A DNA stretch of 64,000 nucleotides from Flavobacterium sp. 9AF (GCF_902506265.1 NZ_LR733556.1:1669971-1733970); one strand, 5' to 3'; shown: positions 7,895-17,555, counted from the first letter of the stretch. Program-made: numbers and translations. Notes: generated by a model not told the origin, from the sequence alone.

Positions 7895-8592
7895 TGACTG
7901 CAGAAGATTTTCAAAATGGTCAAATTATCTTAATAGACAAACCTTTAACTTGGTCTTCATTTCAGGCGGTTAACAAACTAAAATATTTATTAAAAAAACA
8001 TTATAATTTACCTAAAAAATTTAAAATTGGCCATGCGGGAACATTAGATCCACTTGCCTCTGGTTTATTGATTATTTGTACCGGTAAGTTTACAAAAAAG
8101 ATAACCGAAATTCAAGCACAAGAAAAAGAATATACTGGCACTATAACTATAGGTGCTACGACACCTTCTTATGATTTAGAAACCGAAGTTGATGCAACAT
8201 TTCCTACGCAACATGTTACAGAAGAATTAATTCACCAAACAGTCAATCAATTTCTAGGTGAAATTGATCAAAAGCCACCTGTTTTTTCCGCAATTAAAAA
8301 AGATGGCAAAAGATTATATGAACATGCTCGTGCGGGTGAAGAAGTAGAAATTAAAGCCCGAAAAACTACTATTTATGAATTTGAAATTACTCGAATTGCA
8401 TTACCTGAAATAGATTTTAGAATTAAGTGTAGCAAAGGAACTTACATTCGTTCTATTGCTTATGATTTTGGGACAGCATTACAATCGGGAGGTCATTTAA
8501 CGGCATTAAGAAGAACCAAAATTGGAAATTATAACGTTTCAAACAGTGTTTCGCCTTTAGATTTTGAAAAAAATATGACATATGAAATTTAA
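7894..8592 (+). CDS. truB: tRNA pseudouridine(55) synthase TruB
   Basis: Makes pseudouridine at position 55 of tRNA T-loops. 232 residues, the short form typical of Bacteroidota. The catalytic Asp lies in GHAGTLDPLASGLLI; KPPVFSAIKKDGKRLYEHARAG and the CSKGTYIRSIAYDFG motif are also present. Overlaps uppP by 1 nt and the next gene by 11 nt. Confidence 0.97.
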   Translation: MTAEDFQNGQIILIDKPLTWSSFQAVNKLKYLLKKHYNLPKKFKIGHAGTLDPLASGLLIICTGKFTKKITEIQAQEKEYTGTITIGATTPSYDLETEVDATFPTQHVTEELIHQTVNQFLGEIDQKPPVFSAIKKDGKRLYEHARAGEEVEIKARKTTIYEFEITRIALPEIDFRIKCSKGTYIRSIAYDFGTALQSGGHLTALRRTKIGNYNVSNSVSPLDFEKNMTYEI

Positions 8593-9145
8593 AATTTTAT
8601 TTTTTATTCTTTTTATTTATCAATGTAGTTTTGGTCAAGTAGAAACTACGATTAATGGAGATAAAACCTCATCTAAAAAAAACACTTATACACAATTTGA
8701 TTTAGTTGTTCCACTAAAAGGAAATAAAAACAGAGGCGAATCTTATTCAGATGGATCAGAAAACAACAATTGGTTTGTTCCCGATGGTATTGGAGCTAAA
8801 TTTGGATACGGCATTCATTATAATAAGTGGATTGGTATAAGTGCCAATTCAGGATTAGATTTCTATAGTAGTTATAAATTAGTAGCTACTCCCATTTTTA
8901 CAAACTTTAGATTAAGTCCTAAAATAGGGAATCAATCAAGAATTACCTTACAATATGGCATTGGAAAATCCTTTGCTATTGGCAGAGGTAATTTACAAGG
9001 TACCTATCAAAAAGGAAGTATTGGCATAGAAACAGCTGAAGGCATTTGTTTATTTATTGAAGGTAATTCTCATGGATATAAAGTAAATAATTCAATCGAC
9101 AAAGTATATAGTATTAACGTCGGTATTTGTTTATTTAATTTTTAA
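8582..9145 (+). CDS. Predicted outer-membrane beta-barrel-like protein, unknown function
   Basis: 187 residues with a clear signal peptide (about 1-19, ending YQCSFGQ) and alternating beta-strand segments rich in Gly and aromatics (for example GAKFGYGIHYNKWIGISANSG), ending in a Phe (GICLFNF) as barrel proteins often do. The start lies inside the end of truB (11-nt overlap), indicating the same transcript. I do not recognise a specific family. Confidence 0.75.
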   Translation: MKFKILFFILFIYQCSFGQVETTINGDKTSSKKNTYTQFDLVVPLKGNKNRGESYSDGSENNNWFVPDGIGAKFGYGIHYNKWIGISANSGLDFYSSYKLVATPIFTNFRLSPKIGNQSRITLQYGIGKSFAIGRGNLQGTYQKGSIGIETAEGICLFIEGNSHGYKVNNSIDKVYSINVGICLFNF

Positions 9146-9169
9146 AAGCTTAAAAACGGCCTAATCAAC

Positions 9170-9189
9170 AACCCCTAGAAAAAGGGGTT
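9170..9189 (+). terminator. Weak hairpin after the uppP-truB unit
   Basis: AACCCCTAGAAAAAGGGGTT with a 6-bp stem but no good T-run. Similar in shape to the CCCC/GGGG hairpins of the 4-kb array. Confidence 0.35.
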
Positions 9190-9251
9190 AAAATACAAAA
9201 AAGATAGTTTTTCTTTGTTTCTTTACTAACCTTCTAAAAAAGCTGGTACTT

Positions 9252-11084
9252 ATGAGAAACAATACCCTAACTCGTAGAACACTTTTAAGAAAACTTTTTT
9301 TAAATTCTAATAATAACCTACAAACAGATCCTTTATTCCAAAAATATTCAAGAAAAGTATTTAATGGTCGAAGAACTTATGCTAAAAAAGAGAAATTAGA
9401 AGAAAAAAGTAATTCTGAATTAGAAAGGGTTAATCCAGTTACATCTGGTCTTAATGAATATACTGGTACTTGGACAGATAGACAAGCTATTCATCTCTTA
9501 AAAAGAACTGGTTTTGGATTTAAAAAAACAGATTTAGACATTATTTCTAATTTATCCATGAATCAAGCAGTTGATTTGGTTTTAAATATAGATTACTCAA
9601 TCCCTTTACCCCCAATAAACAATTATGAATTAGACGAACCTGACGAAAACAATCTCCCTTATGGAGAAGATTGGACAACTAATCCTTTTGTAGACAATAA
9701 TACTGGAGATAATACTGATAGAGAAAGAATGAAAAGTCTCAAAGCTTGGATGACAAATCTAGCTATGAGTCAGGATGTAACTATAAGAGAAAAAATGGTT
9801 CTTTTTTGGTACCATTTTATACCTGTAGATTTTAATTTTATCAAAGCAAGTTCTAATGAACATATTTCAGGAAATACAGCACGTGTTTGTTATTTATATA
9901 TTAAAAATTTAAGGGATTTTTCAGGTGGAAATTTTAAATCTTTAATACGTAGCATAGCAACACAACCTGCTATGATGTATTATCTAAACAATCAAGCTAA
10001 TACAAAAACGGCACCTGACGAAAACTTTGCTAGAGAAATTATGGAGCTTTTCACATTAGGGAAAGGTTCTAATAGTCAATATTCTCAACCCGATGTTATT
10101 GAAGCTGCAAAAGTACTAACTGGTTGGAGGGTTCAGAATTTAAATACTCCAAACCCAACAACAGAATTTGTTCCAAATAAACATGACGAAAGTAACAAGC
10201 AATTCTCTCCTTTTTTTAACAATACTACAATAGCTAATAATGGCGCACAAGAGTTAGATGATTTTATTGATATGATTTTTTCAAAATCTGAAGTAGTTTC
10301 TCAATACATCTGTAGAAGATTATATCGTTTTTTTGTTTATTATGATATTGATTCATATATTGAAACTAATGTGATCGAACCTTTAGCACAACATTTTGTA
10401 GCAAACAATTGGGAAATTCTTCCTGTCTTAGAAAAACTATTTAAAAGCCAACATTTTTATGATATGGCAAATAGAGGAGTATATATAAAATCTCCTTTAG
10501 ATTTATTCATCGGTTTTATTAGAACATTAAATATCAACACTACTGTTTCAGACACTAATAATTATAACGCACAATATTATGTGTGGCAAAGATTAGATAA
10601 TTTATTAGACGATATGGAGCAAAGCATGGGTAGTATTCCAAATGTAGCGGGTTGGCAAGCATTTTATCAAAACCCATCTTTTCATGAATATTGGATCAAT
10701 TCCAATACGATTCAAAAACGTTTTGCGTACATCTCGTATATTTTTTACGGTATAACCTTTACACACAATGATTTAACAACAAAAATTAAAGCAGACACAT
10801 TAGCTTTTGCACAACAGTTTTCAAATACAATTTGCTCAGATCCTAATTTATTAGTAGACGAATGTGTAAAATATCTTTTACCAATAGATTTAAGTACTGA
10901 ACAAAAAAACAATATTAAAATTCAAAACTTATTAACGGGTCAAGCTACCGATTATTATTGGACACAAGCTTGGAATAATTATATGCAAGACCCTACTAAT
11001 GAAACCTATAAATTAGCAGTAACTACTCGCTTAAACGGTTTGTTTTTAACTATTATTCAATTAGCTGAATTTCAATTAATGTAA
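9252..11084 (+). CDS. DUF1800 family protein
   Basis: 610 residues. Shows the DUF1800 hallmarks: WTDRQAIHLLKRTGFG at the start of the domain (about residue 75), REKMVLFWYHFIP and NFAREIMELFTLG. DUF1800 genes occur almost always just before a DUF1501 gene in Bacteroidota, as here (10-nt gap). The N-terminus (MRNNTLTRRTLLRKLF) has a twin-Arg-like pair but no good hydrophobic core, so export is uncertain. The biochemical function is unknown. Confidence 0.9.
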   Translation: MRNNTLTRRTLLRKLFLNSNNNLQTDPLFQKYSRKVFNGRRTYAKKEKLEEKSNSELERVNPVTSGLNEYTGTWTDRQAIHLLKRTGFGFKKTDLDIISNLSMNQAVDLVLNIDYSIPLPPINNYELDEPDENNLPYGEDWTTNPFVDNNTGDNTDRERMKSLKAWMTNLAMSQDVTIREKMVLFWYHFIPVDFNFIKASSNEHISGNTARVCYLYIKNLRDFSGGNFKSLIRSIATQPAMMYYLNNQANTKTAPDENFAREIMELFTLGKGSNSQYSQPDVIEAAKVLTGWRVQNLNTPNPTTEFVPNKHDESNKQFSPFFNNTTIANNGAQELDDFIDMIFSKSEVVSQYICRRLYRFFVYYDIDSYIETNVIEPLAQHFVANNWEILPVLEKLFKSQHFYDMANRGVYIKSPLDLFIGFIRTLNINTTVSDTNNYNAQYYVWQRLDNLLDDMEQSMGSIPNVAGWQAFYQNPSFHEYWINSNTIQKRFAYISYIFYGITFTHNDLTTKIKADTLAFAQQFSNTICSDPNLLVDECVKYLLPIDLSTEQKNNIKIQNLLTGQATDYYWTQAWNNYMQDPTNETYKLAVTTRLNGLFLTIIQLAEFQLM

Positions 11085-11094
11085 AACTGAAAAA

Positions 11095-12693
11095 ATGAAA
11101 AGAAGAAAATTTATTCAAACATCTGCTTTAGTTGCTGCACCATTATTATTTAATAAAATACCTGTTTTAGCTTCTTCCCATCTTGAAAGTAGTAATTTGC
11201 GAACTTTAGCTAATGCAGCTGCGAATTGTGGCAAAATTTTAGTAATCATTCAAATGAGTGGTGGAAATGATGGATTAAATATGGTGTTCCCAAGAGATAA
11301 ATGGTCTGAATTAACAAATGCTAGACCCAATATTTTACTTAATGAGAATGAAGTATTAACATTAAATAACAATTTAACAACTGGCCTACATCCTGCGATG
11401 CCAGAGCTACAAGAATTGTACAATCTCGGAGAATTAATGATTGTGCAAGGTGTATCTTATCCTAACCCCAGTTACAGTCACTTTAGAGCTACTGATATTT
11501 GGTTTACTGCTTCGCAAAGTGATGAAACTTTAGATACAGGCTGGATAGGAAGAGCTTTAGATGAAATGTATCCCAATTTTCCTGAAGCTTATCCAAATAG
11601 TGATATGAGAGACCCGTTAGCCATACAAATAGGTTCAACACTACCCTTTTCATTACAAGGCCCCAATATTAATATGGGATATAGTGCTCCTGACCCTAAT
11701 CAACTCTTAAATGTAATTAATGAAACTACCGATCCAGCACCTAATACAGATTATGGTTTAGAACTCACTTTTCTTCGCTTAATGAAAGACCAAAGTAATG
11801 CATATAAAGAAACTATTCAAACAGCTTACAATGTTCCTCAAGAGCAGACTACAGCATATCCTGATGACAAATTAGCGGCTCAACTTAAAATCGTAGCTAG
11901 ATTAATTAATGGTGGCTTACAAACACCTATATATATCGTTAATCATCCTAATAGTTTTGACACACATGAAAACCAAATTATGGAGTCGGATAAAAAATTA
12001 GGAAGACAACCCGAAAATCTAGCCCTCCTATCAAAAGCTATTGGTGCATTCCAATCCGATTTAAAAAAAATGGGAAAATCAGATAAAGTAACAGGAATGA
12101 CTTTTAGCGAATTTGGACGCAGAATAAAAAGTAATGATAGTTTAGGAACCGATCATGGTTCAAGTGCTCCAGTTATTTTCTTTGGAAGTTCTTTAAATAC
12201 TGGTGTTGCCAATGTTATAGGAACCGAACAACCCGTTTCTGGAATGATAGGTTCTTCTCCAAATTTGCCCCAAAATGCTACCGTAAACAATCAAGTTCCT
12301 ATGCAATACGATTTTAAACAACTCTATGCAACTATCATGAAAGATTGGCTTTGCATGACAGAAGAGCAATCTAATAGTGTATTAGGAAATAATTTTGAAA
12401 CCTTACCTATTTTTAGAAATGGATCTTTCAATCCACCTGTCGACGACGATTTCATCCTTCTTTTCCCCAATCCGATTAGTAATAATCAAATTAATGTGGC
12501 ATTTAAAAAGTTTATCAATACCCATGTAAAAGTTAGTGTACACACGGTAACTGGCAAACTTATCTATGCTAACACACATTTTGTACTAGGTGATACCTTA
12601 ACCTTCTCACCTAGTACAATTCTTTCAAAAGGGGTATATGTTTTAGAAATAACTTACCGTACTACTCAATTGAGGAAGAAATTCTTTGTGTAA
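11095..12693 (+). CDS. DUF1501 family protein with T9SS C-terminal sorting domain
   Basis: 532 residues. The N-terminus KRRKFIQTSALVAAPLLF resembles a Tat signal peptide. The DUF1501 domain (alkaline-phosphatase-like fold) shows IQMSGGNDGLNMVFP near residue 52, FSEFGRRIKSN and GTDHGSSAPVIFFG. The last 80 residues form a type A T9SS sorting domain (LLFPNPISNNQINV at the start, SKGVYVLEI and KKFFV at the end), so the protein is predicted to be secreted or anchored at the cell surface. Paired with the DUF1800 gene. The 3' end overlaps the convergent thioredoxin-like gene by 32 nt. Confidence 0.92.
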   Translation: MKRRKFIQTSALVAAPLLFNKIPVLASSHLESSNLRTLANAAANCGKILVIIQMSGGNDGLNMVFPRDKWSELTNARPNILLNENEVLTLNNNLTTGLHPAMPELQELYNLGELMIVQGVSYPNPSYSHFRATDIWFTASQSDETLDTGWIGRALDEMYPNFPEAYPNSDMRDPLAIQIGSTLPFSLQGPNINMGYSAPDPNQLLNVINETTDPAPNTDYGLELTFLRLMKDQSNAYKETIQTAYNVPQEQTTAYPDDKLAAQLKIVARLINGGLQTPIYIVNHPNSFDTHENQIMESDKKLGRQPENLALLSKAIGAFQSDLKKMGKSDKVTGMTFSEFGRRIKSNDSLGTDHGSSAPVIFFGSSLNTGVANVIGTEQPVSGMIGSSPNLPQNATVNNQVPMQYDFKQLYATIMKDWLCMTEEQSNSVLGNNFETLPIFRNGSFNPPVDDDFILLFPNPISNNQINVAFKKFINTHVKVSVHTVTGKLIYANTHFVLGDTLTFSPSTILSKGVYVLEITYRTTQLRKKFFV

Positions 12694-13312
12694 AAGTGTC
12701 TTGTGGTTTAAATAAATATTCATTTACTATGTCTAAAATTTCCTGTTGTGTAGTCAAACCTTTATCTTGTAAATACCATTTTTGTAATTCTATTTTAACA
12801 GGTTCATCAACTATTCCATGTTTAACTTTATAATCAGCAATTAATTTTCGTGCAGGCTCTGGTCTTGGTCCCCAATCTGCAATAGTTTCTTTAGTAGTAC
12901 CATCCAAAATAATTAATTTTGGTATAGAACGGCTTCCATTGGTTAAAAATAAATCCATCAAATCAATATGATTATCCCTTAGTACAATGCGTAAGTTTAT
13001 ATTCTCATTTTGTAAGGCCATTTTATTTAATATAGGTAAAATCTGAGCCGCATCTCCACACCAACCTTCGGCAATAACTAACCAATCTAAGGGTTGCTCA
13101 ATCTCTTTTAATGCTTGCGCAACTGTAACATCAATTTCTATTGTCTTATCTAACCTTTTAACTCTAGCTTCATTTAATTGAGAATAATGCAATAAAGCTT
13201 CACTTTGCGTGTGGCCTGTAGACTTACCTTCTTTGATGAGTTTAGAAACTAATGCCATATAATCTATATAGTTATACGAATCTAACCATGCTTTTTCTAT
13301 AATATTTTTCAT
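12662..13312 (-). CDS. Thioredoxin-fold family protein, single-Cys type
   Basis: 216 residues. The thioredoxin-like core has WLVIAEGWCGDAAQILP with one Cys (C85) where classical thioredoxins have CxxC, then a cis-Pro-type segment RSIPKLIILD. No signal peptide, so cytoplasmic. WCGDAAQ proteins of this type are common in Flavobacteriia and are annotated only as thioredoxin family; with one Cys it cannot work as a normal dithiol reductase. The C-terminal codons overlap the end of the DUF1501 gene on the other strand. Confidence 0.88.
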   Translation of the reverse strand: MKNIIEKAWLDSYNYIDYMALVSKLIKEGKSTGHTQSEALLHYSQLNEARVKRLDKTIEIDVTVAQALKEIEQPLDWLVIAEGWCGDAAQILPILNKMALQNENINLRIVLRDNHIDLMDLFLTNGSRSIPKLIILDGTTKETIADWGPRPEPARKLIADYKVKHGIVDEPVKIELQKWYLQDKGLTTQQEILDIVNEYLFKPQDTFTQRISSSIE

Positions 13313-13424
13313 ATCTCTTTCTTTTATTTTACAAATTTAAGGCTAAATTTGAAGATAATATGTTCGTTAAGTTACATAACGAATATCCAAAATATAAAAA
13401 ACAAAACAAGCAAACAGAAAACAT

Positions 13425-14204
13425 ATGGATTTTCAATCAAAAGAAATAGGTATCGCTTTATCTGGTGGTGGATCAAAAGGAATTGCTCATGCTGGTGTGC
13501 TTCAATTTCTCGATGAAGCAAAAATTAAACCTACTATCTTATCGGGTTCCAGTGCTGGAGCTATTATTGCAGCTATGTATGCTTTTGGGAAAACCCCTAA
13601 AGAAATCTTATCTTTCTTTCAATCTATTTATTTTTTTAATTGGAAACATTTTACTTTGAAAAAACCAGGAATTATTGATTCTGATTCTTTTAAAATATAT
13701 TTTAATACGGTTTTTGGCGAAACTAAAATAGGAGACTTGCCTATTCCTGTTAAAATTACTGCAACCGATTTGGTTAAGGGTAAATTAAAAATTTTTAATG
13801 AGAATACTAAGGTAGTAGATGCTATTTTAGCTTCTGCTTCTTTTCCAGGTATGTTAACACCTTATGAAATTAACAGTAAATTATATAGTGATGGAGGCAT
13901 TTTAAATCACTTCCCTACCGATTTATTACAAGGACATTGTGATTGCATTATAGGTGTATATGTAAGCCCTATTCAAAACATTGAAAGTAAAGATTTGAAA
14001 TCAATAAAAGCAGTTACTACAAGAGCTTTTGATTTATTATCTGCGCAAGGCAATTATCAAAAGTTCAGTTTATGTGATTATATTATTGAACCTAAAGAAT
14101 TAGCAAATTTCAGTACTTTTGAAACCAATAAAAATAAAATGCAAACCATTTTTAATATTGGTTACACAGAAGCAAAAAATACTTTAACAGAAATTCCTGC
14201 ATAA
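13425..14204 (+). CDS. Patatin-like phospholipase / serine hydrolase
   Basis: 259 residues, single patatin domain. Seen: the oxyanion loop GGGSKGIAHAG (14-24), the nucleophile elbow GSSAG with Ser43, and the catalytic Asp156 in DGG, giving a complete Ser-Asp dyad. No signal peptide or POTRA/barrel part, so this is the small cytoplasmic (RssA-like) form. Likely hydrolyses acyl esters; the substrate is unknown. Divergent from the thioredoxin-like gene. Confidence 0.93.
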   Translation: MDFQSKEIGIALSGGGSKGIAHAGVLQFLDEAKIKPTILSGSSAGAIIAAMYAFGKTPKEILSFFQSIYFFNWKHFTLKKPGIIDSDSFKIYFNTVFGETKIGDLPIPVKITATDLVKGKLKIFNENTKVVDAILASASFPGMLTPYEINSKLYSDGGILNHFPTDLLQGHCDCIIGVYVSPIQNIESKDLKSIKAVTTRAFDLLSAQGNYQKFSLCDYIIEPKELANFSTFETNKNKMQTIFNIGYTEAKNTLTEIPA

Positions 14205-14238
14205 TTGTATCAACATTTTTTTTCTGTAGATATATAGT

Positions 14239-14246
14239 TATATTTG
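14239..14246 (+). promoter_or_regulatory. -7 promoter element for pyrH
   Basis: TATATTTG, a perfect TAnnTTTG box, 25 nt before the pyrH ATG. Confidence 0.55.
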
Positions 14247-14271
14247 CATCACAAAATAAACACACGTCCTG

Positions 14272-14979
14272 ATGAAATACAAAAGAATTCTTCTTAAGTT
14301 AAGTGGAGAAGCATTAATGGGAGATAGACAATACGGAATAGATCCCAAACGTTTAGCTGAATATGCTCAAGAAATAAAAGAAATTCACGATAAAGGAGTA
14401 GAAATTGCCATTGTTATAGGTGGTGGAAACATTTTTAGAGGCGTTGCAGGTGCTAGTAATGGGATGGATCGTGTTCAAGGAGATTATATGGGAATGCTTG
14501 CCACTGTTATAAATGGAATGGCTTTGCAAGGTGCTTTAGAAGATGCAGGTATGCAAACCCGTTTACAAACAGCTTTAAAAATTGAAGCTATTGCTGAGCC
14601 TTATATAAAAAGACGTGCTACAAGACATTTAGAAAAAGGAAGAATTGTTATTTTTGGTGCAGGAACAGGTAATCCTTACTTCACAACAGATACAGCTGCA
14701 GTTCTAAGAGGTATTGAAGTGCACGCTGACGTTATTTTAAAAGGAACGAGAGTTGATGGTGTTTATACCGCTGACCCAGAGAAAGATGCAAACGCTGTAA
14801 AATTTGATTACATCTCTTTTGAAGAAGTATTAGCAAAAGGATTAAATGTAATGGACACAACTGCATTTACACTTAGCCAAGAAAACAAATTACCCATTAT
14901 TGTTTTTGACATGAACAAAGAAGGTAATTTATTAAAAGTGTGTGAAGGTCAAACCGTGGGTACAACAGTAACAATATAA
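14272..14979 (+). CDS. pyrH: UMP kinase PyrH
   Basis: Phosphorylates UMP to UDP in pyrimidine nucleotide synthesis; cytoplasmic hexamer. 235 residues, the normal length. Seen: [13 protein letters not shown] at the N-terminus, [10 protein letters not shown], a [13 protein letters not shown] substrate loop, and [11 protein letters not shown]. Followed by frr, a common arrangement. Confidence 0.98.
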   Translation: MKYKRILLKLSGEALMGDRQYGIDPKRLAEYAQEIKEIHDKGVEIAIVIGGGNIFRGVAGASNGMDRVQGDYMGMLATVINGMALQGALEDAGMQTRLQTALKIEAIAEPYIKRRATRHLEKGRIVIFGAGTGNPYFTTDTAAVLRGIEVHADVILKGTRVDGVYTADPEKDANAVKFDYISFEEVLAKGLNVMDTTAFTLSQENKLPIIVFDMNKEGNLLKVCEGQTVGTTVTI

Positions 14980-15005
14980 ATACATATTCGATTACTTGAT
15001 GTTTC

Positions 15006-15051
15006 GATTATTCGAAGAATCAAAATATCTAAAAATTAAAATATCTAAAAA
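15006..15051. repeat. Palindrome and 16-nt-period tandem repeat in the pyrH-frr spacer
   Basis: 15006-15021 is GATTATTCGAAGAATC, a 16-nt palindrome with one mismatched pair. It is followed by two copies of AAAATATCTAAAAA (15022-15035 and 15038-15051), the second running into the frr ATG. Confidence 0.7.
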
Positions 15052-15615
15052 ATGACTGAAGAAATTAATTTTATAATAGACAGCGCAAAAGAATCTATGG
15101 AAGGTTCCATTGCTCATTTAGAAAAAGAATTTTTAAATATTAGAGCTGGTAAAGCGTCACCGCAAATGCTTGGTGGTGTTTTTGTAGATTATTATGGCTC
15201 ACAAACCCCTTTATCTCAAGTAGCTAATATTAATGCTCCTGATGCGAGAACATTAACCGTTACTCCTTGGGAAAAAAATATGTTACAACCTATTGAAAAA
15301 GCAATTATGATTGCGAATCTTGGGTTAAACCCAATGAATAATGGAGAAAACATTATCATTAGCATTCCTGCATTAACGGAAGAAAGAAGACGCGAATTAG
15401 TAAAACAAGCAAAAGCAGAAGCAGAAGATGCCAAAATAGGTATTCGTAACGCTCGTAAAGATGCTAATACCGATATTAAAAAAGAAGAAAAAAACGGTAC
15501 CTCTGAAGATATTTGCAAAAAAGCAGAAGAAGACGTTCAAAAATTAACCGATGCTTACATTAAAAAAATTGACGAACATTTAGTGATTAAAGAAGCCGAA
15601 ATCATGAAAGTATAG
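15052..15615 (+). CDS. frr: Ribosome recycling factor
   Basis: Splits post-termination ribosomes together with EF-G. 187 residues. Seen: LNIRAGKASPQML near residue 26, LTVTPWEKNMLQPIEKAI, IPALTEERRRELVK and the long helical arms. Ends just before a strong terminator, so pyrH-frr is one unit. Confidence 0.98.
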   Translation: MTEEINFIIDSAKESMEGSIAHLEKEFLNIRAGKASPQMLGGVFVDYYGSQTPLSQVANINAPDARTLTVTPWEKNMLQPIEKAIMIANLGLNPMNNGENIIISIPALTEERRRELVKQAKAEAEDAKIGIRNARKDANTDIKKEEKNGTSEDICKKAEEDVQKLTDAYIKKIDEHLVIKEAEIMKV

Positions 15616-15640
15616 CTTATAGCATTTATAGAAAACATTA

Positions 15641-15668
15641 AATCCCGAAATAAATTCGGGATTTTTTA
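15641..15668 (+). terminator. Intrinsic terminator after frr
   Basis: AATCCCGAA, loop ATAA, then ATTCGGGATT followed by a T-run. Confidence 0.9.
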
Positions 15669-15723
15669 CTTAAATAATCAGATGAAATTCTTTATCAAAT
15701 TCTGGAACATGTAACTAAAAAAA

Positions 15724-16173
15724 ATGAGAGATTTAATTTATTTAACTATTGTTTGTGTTATTCTATCCTGCAATTCCAAACAAGAAACAATTAAAGGAGA
15801 CTTGTTTTTTAAACTTGTAAACATTTCATCTCCTTCAGGAATGTCTTCAGAAGAAATAAGCAAAATTGAACATATGCTTAAAAACGTTGAAGAAAACAAT
15901 AACGAATTAATAGCTTATTACAAAACTTTAAAAAATAACAATGTTTTAGGGAATCCTTATTTATTACTCAAAGTAAATAACGATGTACAAACTATCTTTC
16001 TTTCAAAAAATGAATATGAAAAAATTAAATTGTACACATTAGATGATTTAAGAAAAAGAAATAAAACAGTTGAAATTGAGTTAAAAATTAAAAAAATAGA
16101 TAAAGACATTTTTTTCTCTGATGAAATTATATCTGTAAAAGAAGGGGAAGGCGAAACCCCTTGGCAAAAATAA
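15724..16173 (+). CDS. Small predicted lipoprotein, unknown function
   Basis: 149 residues with a short signal peptide and a lipobox (VILSC, Cys16). The mature part is charged and helical at first (SSEEISKIEHMLKNVEENN), then beta-rich. No family recognised. The first of three small exported-protein genes of low conservation between frr and the DUF5686 gene; the second of these is frameshifted. Confidence 0.7.
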   Translation: MRDLIYLTIVCVILSCNSKQETIKGDLFFKLVNISSPSGMSSEEISKIEHMLKNVEENNNELIAYYKTLKNNNVLGNPYLLLKVNNDVQTIFLSKNEYEKIKLYTLDDLRKRNKTVEIELKIKKIDKDIFFSDEIISVKEGEGETPWQK

Positions 16174-16322
16174 AACATTCAAATAAAAATAGATAACATA
16201 ATAAATTTATGTAAGATTGTAGTATTATCAACTTATTATTAATGAAATACTTCCCTGCTCCATATATAACAAGCATTTTAGGTCTAGGTAACCCATATGA
16301 TTGTAATTAATAAAAATATATT

Positions 16323-16860
16323 ATGAAACTTTTATTAACTATTTTAATTTATAAAACTTCATTATTTATGCAAAATAATAATTTTGAGAAGATATTAGGA
16401 AGAGACTTTTCAACTGTTACATTTCTTAGGTGATGATTTTGAAAACAAACTTTTTCAAAAAAAATTTTATCACACTAAATATAAAAATGAAACAATATAT
16501 AAAAACTTTTATGGAATACCGTTTAATTGTGTTTCATTTCAAACGGATGAAAAAGAAATAATTGAATCAGTTACAGTTCATTTTGTTAGAGTTACTAATA
16601 GGGCTTTTTATGACCAATTGATTGAAATATATGGAAATCCAAATCAAATTAAAGTTATTGAAAAAAGAGAAGAAATTAGTAGGCACATTTCTACAGATGA
16701 GACATTTAGACAAGAAATGACACAAAACATCATAGAATTAAGAGAGGGTTCTTTTGAAGAAAATCCTTTATACATTATATGGGAAAAAGAAGATTTTACT
16801 ATTACAATATTTTCAAGATACAAAAATGGTATTAGTGAAATCACTTTCAAAAATAAATAG
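16323..16860 (+). pseudogene. Frameshifted small exported protein
   Basis: An ATG at 16323 opens a frame with a signal-like start (MKLLLTILIYKTSLFMQ) that runs to TVTFLR and stops at the TGA near 16431. The next frame continues without a start as GDDFENKLFQKKFYHTKYKN and stays open to 16860 (ends ISEITFKNK). Removing one A from CTTAGG near 16427 joins them as TVTFLGDDFENK, giving about 178 residues. So this is one gene with a 1-nt insertion: a young pseudogene, a sequencing error, or less likely a programmed shift. Function unknown. Confidence 0.7.
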
Positions 16861-16877
16861 TTTTTTAACAAAACCAG

Positions 16878-17471
16878 ATGAAAATAAATTCAATGAATAT
16901 GAAAATCAAAATACAGAAAATATTAATTGGAATTATTATACTTACTACAAACTTAGTATTAGGACAAAATAATAGTTCCATAAACTGGACTGAAAACGAA
17001 AAGGCTCAATATATTAAATTAACAGCATTAGCCAATTATGTTTACCAAAAAGAAAATTCTGAAATCTCAAAAGACAGTTTATTTATAAAATACATATACT
17101 TTGACAATGTTTTAAATGATACACTAGTAGAACGAAAAGAAAGAAGAATTCTTGCATTTGATACTCTTTTCTATTATTTCAGAAAAACAGTTGATAGTAT
17201 TGGCTTGGAAAATCTTGACGCAAAACCTGTGAGATTTTATAAAAAACATAAAATTTATGACCCTTTCAACGAAGAAAAAAGCAATCAAACAACTATTGGA
17301 GGTGAAAAGATGTACACAAAAGACGACAATATTTTTGCTTATTTTAACAAAAAAGATCCTGAAAATCCAATAGGAGTTTTATTATTTGAACCTGAAACTA
17401 ATAAATTAGGTTCTTGGATTTTGATAAACCAAGGTGGATATCATTATTTTCTATCATTTAATTTACTATAA
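16878..17471 (+). CDS. Small exported protein, unknown function
   Basis: 197 residues with a signal peptide ending TTNLVLGQ. The start could also be an internal ATG at 16893 or 16899, which gives a shorter n-region and the same signal peptide. The mature part is charged (TENEKAQYIKLTALANYVYQ) with a beta-rich end. No family recognised. Lies 17 nt after the frameshifted gene and is followed by a terminator. Confidence 0.65.
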   Translation: MKINSMNMKIKIQKILIGIIILTTNLVLGQNNSSINWTENEKAQYIKLTALANYVYQKENSEISKDSLFIKYIYFDNVLNDTLVERKERRILAFDTLFYYFRKTVDSIGLENLDAKPVRFYKKHKIYDPFNEEKSNQTTIGGEKMYTKDDNIFAYFNKKDPENPIGVLLFEPETNKLGSWILINQGGYHYFLSFNLL

Positions 17472-17526
17472 ACAATGAAGTATTTAATGCAATTAAATAT
17501 TTAGTAGAAATATAAAACTTTCAAAA

Positions 17527-17555
17527 ATCCTGAAAAATTTTCAGGATTTTTTGTT
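17527..17555 (+). terminator. Intrinsic terminator
   Basis: AATCCTGAAA, a 1-4 nt loop region, then TTTTCAGGATT followed by a T-run; ends the small-protein region. Confidence 0.85.

Noticed and set aside
16242..16310. 22-codon ORF (MKYFPAPYITSILGLGNPYDCN) between two small exported-protein genes
   Set aside because: Plausible start, but the only support is a weak -7-like TAAGATTG upstream. It has no signal, motif or coupling, and a frame of this length is expected by chance in AT-rich sequence.
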